A stretch of 50,488 nt of DNA from Fragilaria crotonensis (Eukaryota > Bacillariophyta > Fragilariophyceae > Fragilariales > Fragilariaceae). The notes under the pieces are model-generated. The model had not been told where the DNA came from, searched no databases, and worked only from the letters and a program-made list of their open reading frames with translations. Position numbers and translations under genes: made by a program. The stretch covers positions 1 through 50,488 of the forward strand of contig JAKSYS010000465.1 of NCBI GenBank assembly GCA_022925895.1. Direction: 5' to 3'. Below, in pieces: positions 32,931 to 44,069 of this stretch (position 1 is its first letter; every line of letters begins with the position of its first letter).

Positions 32931-33117
32931 CCCTTCGATATGTTCATGTTCTGCATGTATTGTTGGTTGCAGCGCGATGATGACAACAACATGATCCGCA
33001 GGCCCTACTACCGGTAGTATTAATTTACCAACACAAAGCACCGACTACATACTCGAATTGCAAATCTTCATGGATGAAATGACTGATTTGCCCAATTTCG
33101 CTCCCCAGGACACATCC

Positions 33118-33327
33118 TCATGAGTGACTACCGTCGTCTAAGTACCACGTCGTCCTACAGAAATCAAACTGCGCACCAACGTCGTCGTGGCTCGGTCGCA
33201 ATCGTTGGTTGTTAATTATCGTATTACGCTGTGGCACGTCGTGTTTACAAGTCATATCTGTGCTCCGTTGACTTTTTGCCATTTCCTCATCCCAGCCTTT
33301 GGAAACAATGACATTGTAACGCACCAA
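33118..33327 (-). pseudogene. Hypothetical protein, shortened paralogue of 12421-12783
   Basis: MVRYNVIVSKGWDEEMAK and RSTDMTCKHDVPQRNTIIN repeat the motifs of the longer copy. A deletion removes the stretch between GW and SQRS, and the C-terminus differs. It sits in the duplicated block 33180-33940, which parallels 12560-14864. Confidence 0.35.
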
Positions 33328-33754
33328 CAGTGCTATTTGGTGTTGAAGAAAAGGGGTGCCAGTCCGAGCTGATTGTTGTCAGTGTCACACAATGGCAAAT
33401 GTGTATGTATTCGATCGGCTAAACGTTGACAGCCCCGTTCCTCCTAGTGGAACCTAAAGAACTTCAGTTGACTGTTTGCTGTTATGGAGTTCTCCTTTAG
33501 AACACTGTCTCCATCGCCGTCGCCGTCGTCGTCAATCTCATGGTCATTACAGGTATCATACACATCGGTTTAGTTGTCAGTTCAGCGGCGTGCATACACG
33601 CAGATACTGCATTCGTACATGTATATACTCATACTCATGTGACAGACGGTAGGACGAGTATGTGCATGTACTGTTGTAGCCTTGTTGCATGTTGCATGCG
33701 CTTCCATACATAAAAAGAAACAAATACGGTTAATCGTGAAATGTGATGAGAAAA

Positions 33755-33939
33755 ATTCGCATCTCGTGGTCTTGTGAATCTGTGAAGACTTCTTCCCATC
33801 AGCCGAAATCTCTCAAACGCGTGCATTTCTCTCATGGCCATTTGTGCCGCCATTTGCCACTTTTTGCAGGCCATCATTGCAGCTCAAACACAGCACATTT
33901 GCAAGAATTAGAGAAGCTGCCTACCGGTAGTACTCCACT
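33755..33939 (+). promoter_or_regulatory. Conserved 5' flanking block, copy 2
   Basis: Same ordered words as at 14715-14864 and 38856-39013, including CTCAAACGCGTGCATTTCTC and GCAGCTCAAACACAGCACAT. It ends with GCCTACCGGTAGTACTCC next to the start codon. Confidence 0.55.
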
Positions 33940-36900
33940 ATGACTCTTGATGAAGAATTGATTGAAAATGCCAGAGATGGAAATCTCGACAAGGTTCGTG
34001 ACCTTTTGCGAAGAGGGGCAAACGTGAATGCCAAAACTGAATATGGTTACACAGCTCTCATCTGGGCAAGCTATTATGGCCATTTGGAAGTGGTTTGTGC
34101 TTTATTGAATCATGATGGAGTGGATGTGAATATCCAGAATTGTATTGGCGAAACAGCTCTCATATGTGCAAGCTATAGGGGCCATTTGGAAGTGGTTTGT
34201 CCTTTATTAATGCACAACGGAGTGGATGTGAATATCCAGAATAATAATGGCAACACAGCTCTCATCTATGCAAGCGATAAGGGTCATTCGGAAGTGGTTC
34301 GTGCTTTATTGAAGGACGATGACGTCGATGTGAATATCAAGAGTAATAGTGGCAAAACAGCTCTCATCCAGGCAATCAATCGGGGGCCATGTGGAAGTGG
34401 TTCGTGCTTTATTGAATCACGCAGGGGTGGATGTGAATTTCAAGAATGATGATGGCAAAACAGCTCTCATCCGTGCAAGCAAATTTGGCCATTTGGAATT
34501 GGTTCGTTCTTTATTGAATCACAATGGAGTGGATGTGAATATCAAGAATGAAAATGGTGAAACAGCTCTTGACGTTGCTCGCGAATGGAACAGAGATGAT
34601 GTTGCACGTCTCTTGGAGGAACACATGGATCGTGAGAAGCTTCGCAAGGAGAAAGAGCGAAACCCCCACAAGAAACCTGAAGCTGAAACGACAGCATCAG
34701 AAGAGAAGCGCCCTTCCAGCACTGCTGTGGCGATGGAGAAGGACCATGAGCTGCTTCTTCACGTCATGAATACACCATCCGCTGATCCTGCGGAACTGTC
34801 CTTGGAGTACATCGAACGATGCATCATGAAGGACTCTGACGGCAAACCGATCATACTTGGATCGGGTGGCTATGGTGATGTTTTCTTGGCGGAAGACAGT
34901 CGTCTGCCAAAGAAATTCGCAGTGAAAAAGATTAATCCTACTAAACATGACAAGGATACCATCGAGGACATACGCAAAAGCTTTCAGACGGAACTGTCGG
35001 TAAGTTTTGTATTGAGTGTTTCCTTGACACGGCAGCGTCAATCATATCTTTTCACGAAAACGGACACCTTCTCACTGCGCATTTCGTTTAATATAAAACA
35101 GACTTTAAAGCGATTCAGGCATCCCAACATTATTGTCTTGTATGGCTACAGTTTAAATGCCAACCGTGCACAGCAGTGCTTGGTGTATGAATACGCCGCA
35201 AATGGCTCGCTCGCTGGCTTCTTCACTGACGACGGCAACAGAGCCCGCCTTTCTGCTGATACTCGATTGTCCATCATGTTCGAACTGACGAGAGCGGTTC
35301 ACTTCTTACACACTGGTGGGTGCAAGGTGAAAGGCAAGGGTTGGAAAGTGTTTCATCGCGATATCAAGAGCGCCAACATTTGTTTGGCGGACGATTTCAC
35401 CCCCCGGCTGATTGATTGTGGACTGGCCAAATTTGTACGTGACGACAACTACATTGGTATTCCGGGGGCTGTCACCCTGAAGAGCACAAATGGAGACGGC
35501 ACATTCGGAACGGCTGGATACATGTGTCCTGAATACGTCAGGAAAAAGGCTGAGGGCACTCCATGTCCTTACATCGCCGCCTATGACGTGTTTTCTCTTG
35601 GCGTCGTCTTGGTTGAGCTTATTTTGGGATGCTTGAACGGAAGGCAGTCAACTAGAACTAGAAATGGAATGCAATTTGTGAATGCGTTTCGTCAATATGT
35701 CAAGGACGAGCGTGATCTGCTGATTGTCGATGGATGTGAAAAGCTCAAGCGTGACGCAGATCCAACCATCATCTGGCGTGCAAGGTCTCTTGAACTAGTT
35801 TGCAAGGCTGCTATTCAGTGCATGGCTCCTTTCTCTGACCAGAGGTTGAGCACCGATGATCTGCTCAATGAGCTCAGAGAGGCAATCGGTTTGAAAAGAG
35901 ATACAAGCGTACGGCCTCCTGGGGCTGTGCGTTCAGTAGAAAGTGGCCCATTATGTCTTACTTGCAACGATTATTGTGCGGATTTAAAGTGCAGCGAGGG
36001 GCACGCACTGTGTACAAGCTGTGTAGAGGAAAATCTGTTGCAACATCTCTCTGACAGGGGCCAACTTTTGTGCCTGATCAACGGGTGCTCAAGCCAACCA
36101 TTCAAAGACAAGGATCTTGTCAAGTACATTTCTTTCGAAATATACAATCGAATGATTGAACAACGAGCTGAGAGAAAGGTGTGGGACCAATGGAAATCGC
36201 AGTTAGCTGGTTTCCAATCCCAGCTTTTTGGGCAAGTGGCTGGTCTGCAGTCCCAGCTTTCCGGGCTGAAATTCGATTTGGATGGCATCAAAGAGGACGT
36301 CAAAGTGGGATTCGACGAGAACAGAGCACAGTTGCAGAGGCTGGCGAAAGGATTAGACCGGTCATTGGCAGCGTTAGCGCTACTGTCAGCGAATCAGTTC
36401 ATGGATTGCCCGAAACTGGTTTTGATGAAACCCTTGGTTTTTGATGAGAAGTTCCTGAAAGATCCAATGGGGTGGAGCAAGGACAAAAGGCTGCAAAAAT
36501 ACAGCGTCGTCTTCATGTGTGCACACTCGGGTGTGCCAGGGCACGAACCCTTTGAGATCGAGGTGCCTCGAGGATGGATCGTGAAGGTTGCACCGTGGCT
36601 GAAAGTGTGTCTTTGGGTAATCAAAAAGGTTGTCGACGCTTATGGTGTTCCCCTCCCGATCGCTGAAATCTCAATTCTTGACCAATGCGAAAAAATGGCG
36701 GGGTTTCTTGATTCTGTGATTGACGAAGCAGCGGGTGCCGTCTTGGACAATTTTCAGGCTTTCCTTGAGAACGACACCACGCCAATCGAAGCACGCGGCG
36801 AAATGCAGGACCTGACAGGAGACGCATACAAGTTAATCGCAGAAAAGGCACAGAAAGAGAAGAGAAGGCATCTGTGGATGCCACCAAAGATGGCTCCAGT

Positions 36901-37000
36901 TTTGGACCAGAACGGAACTACCATTTGGGTGACGGGTGACTGTGCGAAGAAGCATTATGGAGTGCGTGTGAATCATGAGGATGACACCACTAGTACCTAG
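33940..37000 (+). CDS. ANK-kinase-RING-like multidomain protein, most intact copy
   Basis: Start MTLDEELIENARDGNLDKVR. Correcting one G in the G5 run at 34382-34386 and splicing 35000-35101 gives about 985 residues. ANK repeats span about 1-225, then a Lys/Glu linker (about 225-290). The kinase covers about 300-570 with LGSGGYGDV (306), FAVKK (about 329), HRDIKSAN (436), DCG in place of DFG (about 457) and GTAGYMCPEY. The RING-like module covers about 637-690 (CLTCNDY, CSEGHALCTSC, then CLINGCSS). A coiled coil precedes the C-terminal domain (about 785-975: CPKLVLMKP, VVFMCAHSGVPGHEPFEIEV, APWLKVCLWVIKK, TIWVTGD). The catalytic Lys, Glu, Asp and Asn are present, so activity is plausible despite DCG. 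No signal peptide or membrane span is seen, which indicates an intracellular protein. Substrate unknown. The kinase is IRAK/RLK-like by motif; the RING module could bind E2 enzymes (inference). Confidence 0.88.
35000..35101 (+). other. Predicted GT-AG intron in kinase domain
   Basis: 102 bp, phase 0, no in-frame stop, close in sequence to 1047-1148 (both hold CGAAAACGGACACCTTCTCA). A retained intron would add 34 residues. Confidence 0.8.
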
Positions 37001-37261
37001 TACTACCGGTAGTACTCCAGTTGTATGCCCATGATATTTGCCTGAGAATAGCCTGGCGCCCTAATGTATGCATGTTATAATGATAAAGTTATTCATTTCG
37101 ATTCAGGTGTACACACAAATACAAAAGGAGTGTAAAGGTTTCAAGTCGACGCTCATTGCCAAGTGTGAGCTTAAGAAAAGTATTCAGTTTACATTTAACA
37201 TAACAGTGGCGCAAACGACTGAGACAGTGTCAATGCCTTCAACAAGTTCGACCAGGAAGGA

Positions 37262-37800
37262 CGATGCCTACAAGATACGTCGGCTACGTGAGTGCACGCT
37301 CCATATTTGACGGATCGTGACGAATATGGATTGGTGCTTCAGCTTGTACTTGGCCTCGACACAGTAGAGGTCCTCCTGAAGAAAGCGATTGGCTGCCGCT
37401 ATCTCCTGCGATGATGCAATGAGATAATCACGAATGGTGTGGACGGTCCTTCAGTCCTTGGCTTGTCGATGGGCATCCCTTCAGCAAAACAGCACGAGGA
37501 AATGATCAGTTTTGCACGATTTCTGAAGATGATGTGATGAGAAAGTCATGAATGGCGTTGGGAATCCTTCGGGTATCTCTTCTGCTAAACAGCACACACG
37601 CACAGCGTGACAACGCTACAGTGTCATGTGTCGTCCGCTGCAGCACTCATATATCGAGAATGACACCGATCCATGCCGCTTCATGAGATCCAAGACACGG
37701 ATTCTCGAGTACGCTGTCCTCAGCGCTCCAAGCTCCAACAGGACATTGTCAGCGGTGGGACGCTACTCTTGTAGAGTGGTAGCAGATCACCTTCCAAACG
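37262..37800 (+). pseudogene. Downstream-module family, copy 2
   Basis: It resembles 11227-11553 from the ATG onwards (ATGCCTACAAGATACGTC..., GACGGATCGTGA, then the GTCCTTCAGTCC and GATGGGCATCCCTTCAGC words) but has early stops. An internal tandem duplication of about 125 bp is visible: GATGATGCAATGAGATAATC near 37408 and GATGATGTGATGAGAAAGTC near 37530. The last part (ACACCGATCCATGCCGCT near 37664) also occurs at 47228. Confidence 0.4.
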
Positions 37801-37880
37801 ACACCGGCAATTTTGTTTGTTCGCCGTGTGTTGCGTTTGCTTGTGTTCTTGATGGCATGGATGTCTCACAATCTTATAAC

Positions 37881-38856
37881 CCACGGGTTTTGTCAGATGC
37901 TATCTGACAACCTACCCAGTGATGGGAACATCCAGTACCCTACTTGATTTCTACGTGTACTCGAGTACTATGTATAGGAGTTGTTTCCGATTTCGTCGTG
38001 TCACAAATTTCACAAAACCACCATCATCGATGAGCACAAAGCATTCATCTTTGAATCAGAGGCCTTGTCTCAACGTGGTCAAATCGGCCTTTTAAACCTT
38101 TATGGATATGATTGGAACAGGTGCATCAAGCACTGAAGTCTGGATGCAATATAGGAATGAGTTCTTTATTGTGATCATGCTGGTGTTGGATGGTTATTCC
38201 AACCGTGAACCCAACTGCAGCAACAAATCTGTGCAAGGCCTGGTGCAGAGCAATTATGATGATGCTATTTCCAACACCTTCTTTGCCATAAAATCCATTT
38301 TCTTGAGCACGAATGATAGTAGATTGTAACACATTTTTATTCTGATGTGTCATCCTCTACTAGTACACTAGACTAGTACTAATCGGAAAAGATTATACAT
38401 CATGTGCTGCCGTATGGCTTAAGATGATGCAGGATCCATGTTTTCCTTTAAATTAAAAGGAGCGTTATTTAATTACTTCCTCTATTCAACAATGAAGCAG
38501 TTCATGAATGCCTTGAGTTGCATCGCATCGGGATATCCATGAACCCACTAAACACCTGCTACTGTATGATACTCAGAATTGTACTGGTACAATTTGTACT
38601 GTATTTCACCCCACGACCCACGACATACTGTACGACATACACCCTGCTGGTCTAGCAGACGTCGGTGGTGTCAGATTTAATCTGACACACCGGAAAAGAT
38701 CATAGATCCTCATATATCATTCAACATCCCGGTATAATTTCTACGTATTGTCAGAACGGGGATCACGTTGATCCCCGGGTTTCGTCAGATTTCATCTGAC
38801 AGCCGTCTGACAGACCGCGAGAAAACCCTGCACGCAATCTGACAAAACCTGGGGAT
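37881..38856. mobile_element. Putative GTCAGAT palindromic (foldback) element
   Basis: GGTTTTGTCAGAT at 37886-37898 and its inverse ATCTGACAAAACC at 38837-38849 bound a region with nested palindromes: 37891-37909 (TGTCAGAT arms), 38668-38688 (GTGTCAGATT arms), 38758-38776 (GGGGATCA arms) and GTCAGATTTCATCTGAC near 38784. Right after the right end, at about 38857, the conserved 5' block of the next ANK-kinase gene begins abruptly, as if the element had inserted there. No transposase is seen. The small frame at 38102-38329 has no known motif. Confidence 0.4.
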
Positions 38857-39013
38857 CTCGTGGTCTTGTGAATCTGTGAAGAAGTCATCCCACCTGAAAT
38901 CTCTCAAACGCGTGCATTTCTCTCATGGCCATTAGTGCCGCCATTTGGCACTTTTTGCAGACCAGCATTGCAGCTCAAACACAGCACATCCATAACAGCT
39001 ACAGAAGCTGATT
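38856..39013 (+). promoter_or_regulatory. Conserved 5' flanking block, copy 3
   Basis: Matches 33755-33939 almost word for word up to CAGCTCAAACACAGCACAT, then diverges, and lacks the TACCGGTA element present before the other two start codons. Confidence 0.55.
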
Positions 39014-42000
39014 ATGAGTGTCTTTGGCATTGCTATATCCATTAATTCAGAATTGATTCAGAATGCTAAAGTGGGGAATCTCGAGAAGGTTCGTGACCTC
39101 TTGCGAAGAGGGGCAAACGTGAATGCCAAACATTGGTTGTTTGGCAATACAGCTCTCATCTTGGCAAGCTGGAAGTGCCATTTGGAAGTGGTTCGCACTT
39201 TATTGAATCATCGTGGAGTGGATGTCAATATCAAGGACAATGATGGCTACACTGCTCTCATCTTGGCAAGCGGGAATGGCCATTTGGAAGTGGTTCGTGC
39301 TTTATTGAATCATGATGGAGTGGATGTGAATATCAAGGATAATGATGGCGACGCAGCTCTCACCTTGGCAAGCGGGAATGTCCATTTGGAAGTGGTTCGT
39401 GCTTTATTAATGCACAACGGAGTGGATGTGAATATCAAGGATGATCTTGGCCGCACAGCTCTCATCCGGGCAAGCTATATGGATCATTTGGAAGTGGTTC
39501 GTGCATTATTGAATCACGATGGAGTTGATGTGAATATCAAGAGTAATAATGGCGATACAGCTCTCATCTGTGCAAGCTGGAAAGGCCATTTGGAAGTGGT
39601 TCGTGCATTATTGAATCACAATGGAGTGGATGTGAATATCAAGAATGAAAATGGTGAAACAGCTCTTCATATCGCTTGCAAGAAGAACAATGATGATGTC
39701 GCACGTCTCTTGGAGGAACACATGGAACGTGAGCGTCGTGTGGAGGAAGAGCGGAAGCGTCGAGAGGAGGAAGCGCAGGCGCGTCTCAAGGAGGCTGAAC
39801 GTTTAAATGCGTTGGCACAAGAATTTGTAAAGCGTCGTGAGGAGGAAGAGCGGAAGCGTCTCAAGGAGGAGGCTGAACGTTTACACATGCATTCGAAAAA
39901 GAATTTGTAAAGCGTCGTGAGGAGGAAGAACTGCAGCGTCGCGAGGCGGAAGAAAAGAAGCGTCGTGAGGATGCTGTACGTATTCAAGCTTTGGAAGAGG
40001 AACTTGAAAAACGTCGCAAGGAGGAAGTGCAGAAGCTCCGCGAACAGGAAGAACTGCAGCGTCGTGAGGCGGAAGAAAAGAAGCGTCGCGAGGCGGAAGA
40101 ACAGAAGCTGCGCGAGGTAGAAGAACAGAAGCGGCGGGACGACGACGAGTGGAAACGTCGTAAGCATTCAGTGACGCCCGGTGACCCCACTCGTCCAAAC
40201 GACGATGTGAAAGTCCTTACATCGATGATTCCACGATTGAACGGGATCGAAGCAAGCTGTTCAATGTGATGAGTAGCACCTCCAAGGATCATGATCCTGT
40301 TGAACTCTCTCATCAGTACATTGAACATTGCATCACCAAACGCACACTTGGATCAGGTGCCTTTGGCGATGTTTTTTTGGCCGAGGATAGTCATCTCCCC
40401 AAAAAGTTTGCAGTCAAAAAGGTCAAACTTGCTCAATGTGATCAAGATACAATTAACGAAATTCGGAAAAGCTTCCAGCGGGAACTTTCGGTAAGTTCTG
40501 AACTGTGCTCTCAAAACATTGGCGTATGGTAGAACGACCCTCCCTATATTCTGGATTTCTTACATTACAGCATGTGTACAAATCTTCCGCAGACACTCAA
40601 GAGATTTCATCATCCCAACATCATTGTCTTGTACGGCTACAATTTAAATGCCAGTCTTAATGATCAGTTTTTGGTGTATGAATATGCCGCCAACGGCTCC
40701 CTCGATGGCTTTTTGAGAGATGACGGCAATCGAGCCCGCCTCACGGCAGACATACGGCTGTCAATCATGTTCGAAGTGGCGAGAGCAGTCAACTTCTTGC
40801 ACTCTGGTGGTTGCGAGGGTTGGAAAGTGTTTCATCGCGATATCAAGAGTGCGAACATTTGTCTGGCGGAAGATTTTACAGCCCGGCTCATTGACTGTGG
40901 GCTTGCCAAGTTTGTTCCTGACGAGAACCTCAACATCGTTCCAGGGTCTGTCATACCATCTGTAAGGAGTACAACTGGCGGCCCTGCATTTGGAACCCCT
41001 GGGTATATGTGCCCAGAGTATGTCAAGAAGAAGGGTATGGGGAAGTCGTGTCCCTATATTGCCGCCTTTGATGTGTATTCTATTGGCATTGTCATGGTTG
41101 AATTAATTTTAGGGTGCTTGATTAATGGGCAGTCGACAAGGAATGGAACGCAATTCGACGATGTCTTTGAGAAGTATGTTAAGGATGAGGATGATGAGCT
41201 CATTGTCGATGGGTGGAAGATACTTGAACAAGATGCAGACCCCTCCATCATCTGGGATCCAAGGTCTTTTCGATTAGTTTGCAAAACTGCTATACGGTGT
41301 ATTACCCCTTCCTCCAAAACAAGGTTGAGCACCAGCAAGCTCCTTGATGAGCTTCGCACGGCCATCACAGAAACACCAAACCCCGAGACTAACAGCGCAG
41401 GAGAGAACCGCCCATTCTGTATTATTTGCAACCAATACCGTACGGATATGGCGTGTAGCGAAGGACATCCTTTATGCTCAGGTTGCATCGGGAACGCGCT
41501 CGGGCATAGCAACGGATACCACGTATCGTGCCTGATCGACCGTTGCTCGAGCCAACCTTTCCAAGACGAAGATCTTTTTGGACGCGTATCTGTTGAGACG
41601 TACAATCGGTACATTGAGAAGAAAGTCGAACATGCCAAGTTAGACGAAATTCTCCACGGGATGAGAGCGGTCCGAGTTGGTGTTGAACGCAATAACCAAT
41701 TGCTGCAGGAGCAGCAGGAGATGCTTCAGAGGTTGGCAAGCGGATTAGAACGGTCATTGGCGGCATTGTCGTTGCTCGCTGCGAATCAGTTCAAGGAGTG
41801 CCCAAATCTCGTTTGGGTGACACCCATCTCGGTTGAGAAGCAAGACCTGGGAAATCCCAAGAAGTGGATCAGGAGCGCATTGAAGCAAAAATACAAGGTT
41901 GTCTTCATTTGCGCACACTCAGGTCAACCAGGTCACGAACCCTTTGAGATCGAGGTGCCAAAAGGATGGATAACAAAGATTGCACCTTGGCTGAAATTGT

Positions 42001-42353
42001 GCCTAATGGCACTGAAAGGGGTTGCCGGTTCGCAGGGACTTCCCTTCCCTATCCCTGATCTCTCATTTCTTGACCAATGCGGAAAAATGAAGACATTGCT
42101 CGAGTCTGTGATTGAAGAAGGTGCGAACGCTGTCTTGTCTCGTTGTGAGACTCTCCTCGAGAGTGGCACTATGACGATTGATACATATGGTCAGATGCAG
42201 ACACTAGCGGGAGATTCGTTCCAGCTTATTGCAGAGAAGGCACAGAAAGAGAAGCGATCGCAGTGGAAGCCACCTCAGATGGTTCCTGTCTGCGATCGGA
42301 ACGGGACGATAATGTGGGTGAAGGGCGAATTTCAGGATCGCTATCGAGTTTAG
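39014..42353 (+). CDS. ANK-kinase-RING-like multidomain protein with long Arg/Glu linker
   Basis: Start MSVFGIAISINSELIQNAKV. Seven ANK repeats run to about 39710. The linker is an Arg/Glu-rich coiled coil (RRVEEERKRREEE type) to about 40190, much longer than in paralogues. Two frame changes lie in it (about 39886 and about 40215), from errors, mutations or an unrecognised small intron, since a GTAAAG lies at 39907. The kinase starts near 40340 (LGSGAFGDVFLAED), with HRDIKSAN near 40834, DCG and GTPGYMCPEYV. The intron 40491-40592 is required because it contains a stop. The RING-like module (CIICNQY, CSEGHPLCSGC, CLIDRCSS) spans about 41420-41560. A coiled coil (NQLLQEQQEMLQRLASG) and the C-terminal domain (VVFICAHSGQPGHEPFEI, IMWVKGE) end at 42353. 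From 40593 the frame is continuous for 586 codons, so this copy is likely alive. Confidence 0.85.
40491..40592 (+). other. Predicted GT-AG intron in kinase domain
   Basis: GTAAGT donor after E-L-S, CCGCAG acceptor before T-L-K. It is 102 bp, phase 0, with an in-frame TAG inside, so splicing is needed. An alternative AG at 40570 would leave 22 extra bases and break the frame. Confidence 0.85.
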
Positions 42354-42955
42354 GATTGTTTGTGTTCAATATATAGTAGTAATTGTGGTGTAATTAGGTA
42401 ATTATGATGTGTTCAAGTTTCCAAGTTGACAATCGAAGGAGAGACACTTCGTCTTCTGACTTCTGATCACCAAGCTCCTCGTCCGCCTTACATTGATGTC
42501 ATCGTCGACAAGGACAGCCTTAGTTGGAAACGAATGCTCGAGTACTTGTACTCTTACTCGCTCTAGAATGGATCGCAGTAGAGAACCAGCGGCGCCGTGG
42601 TCTAATTCAACGTGCTCCCGATGACAAATGTCGTGCCCTGACTTGATGCCAACGGAAGAATGCAAACTTTCAATGACTATAATGTTTACTGGTAATGAAA
42701 ATGCAAATACAAATCGATTTGGTTTATTCGAATGCATCAGTTATGGCCATGTACTTGAGTATATTGATGCGACCCCAAGGTAGTGGGATTATTGTCCTAT
42801 TTTCATTTTACATCGAGAGCAACAGCGAATCTAGTAGGATTATTTCCAAGCCCTTGGAAATGCAACGTATTTCCGAGTTTTTTTACACCTACGATCGTTT
42901 ACACCAACAGGGGCTCGCTGCTGTATAGGTCTACTCCATCGCACTGCCACACCAG
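42354..42955. other. Intergenic, no supported gene
   Basis: 3' flank of the kinase gene. Only short unsupported frames on both strands. Confidence 0.4.
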
Positions 42956-43929
42956 CTATTGGAACGGCATTTGGCAGTGTAAACAGACCCTATTTGTTCC
43001 CTCGTCATTGTTACCAATGTCCCAATCCAATTGAATATCGTGGACGGCATCGTGAATATCGTCACGCTCATTGTTGTGCATCGGATGCGGCAAGTCACCA
43101 TGAACGAGAACCTCCAGTTTATTTGTTGTTTTCAACATTGTTTCATGATAAGCACCAACGAAGCCGTATTGTTGGACCCTACAGCTGAATGGCGCACCGT
43201 AAATGGCGCACCGTATTGCTGTACATTTCCCTTTTTATTGTGTACCGAAACAGTCTTTGGGACTGCATTCCTAGCAAGTCGAAATCTGAGCAACATGGCA
43301 GTCCAATCTTGAGACCAATACAATCCATATAATGGTACGTAACCACCATTCGTACTTGGACTAGAAGTTGGCTCGAAAGATCTGGTCGTGACGGTAGTAG
43401 TGGTTGTTCTTGCTCTTGTGGTAGTTCCAATAAAACCCTCTTGCAATGCAGGTGGTTTCAAGTTGTGCCGCCCTTGATGCTTGACATGGCAGTTCAGTAC
43501 TAGTAAGAATCGCAGCCGCAGTATCATTGGACTCTTTCGGTATTCCGTAGACGGCTGGTTGGTATCGAGGACGACGACGACGACGAGGAGATCGCAATGA
43601 TGGTTTGCCATGAGGTACAACATGCCTTTACTACCGAGCCATTCAAGCCCTTTTTTCTTTGGGTACCATCCCCTGGAACGACAAGTGCAGTGCACGAACT
43701 GTGACATTCAACTTGTCACTCACAAAACACGGCAAACTCGTTGAGAAGATAAGTCCTGTGAAACCAACAGACAACATAAGCGAGCAATCCAATAAAAGTC
43801 GGAAAAAGAGGGTCCTGCCAAGCTGACTTGTTGACTTATTTGGCGCATCAACCTCATCGTCTCTGCAGTACATTCAAAGTTGTGATCTGCCCAGTGCAGC
43901 GTTCCGTCTCGGTGCGGGGTGCAGCACAC
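42956..43929 (-). pseudogene. Acidic hypothetical protein family, copy 2
   Basis: Minus strand, from a hydrophobic segment (FYWIARLCCLLVSQDLSSQR, about 43790-43730) through SFEPTSSPSTNGGYVPLYGLY (about 43340) and RHSAVGSNNTASLVLIM (about 43150) to LEVLVHGDLPHPMHNNERDD (about 43100) and an acidic end at 42956. Same motif order as the other two copies. At least two frame changes. Function unknown; the hydrophobic start could be a membrane anchor. Confidence 0.5.
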
Positions 43930-44069
43930 ACAAGTACTGGTAGTGCGACATCAATCACCTACGCTTCAAACTCGGACAGCGGACAGTGTTGGCAATCGTT
44001 AAACTGTTGACCGGTCGTGGTACGTAGCATCGGTGCGACTGTCCACGATTCAGTTCAAGAGGTGCCCGA

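Noticed and set aside
39905-40190. Extra intron in the Arg/Glu linker starting at GTAAAG (39907)
   Set aside because: Low-complexity coding-like sequence continues through it, and the same GTAAAG word occurs in an uninterrupted coding repeat upstream (about 39827), so a plain frameshift is equally likely.
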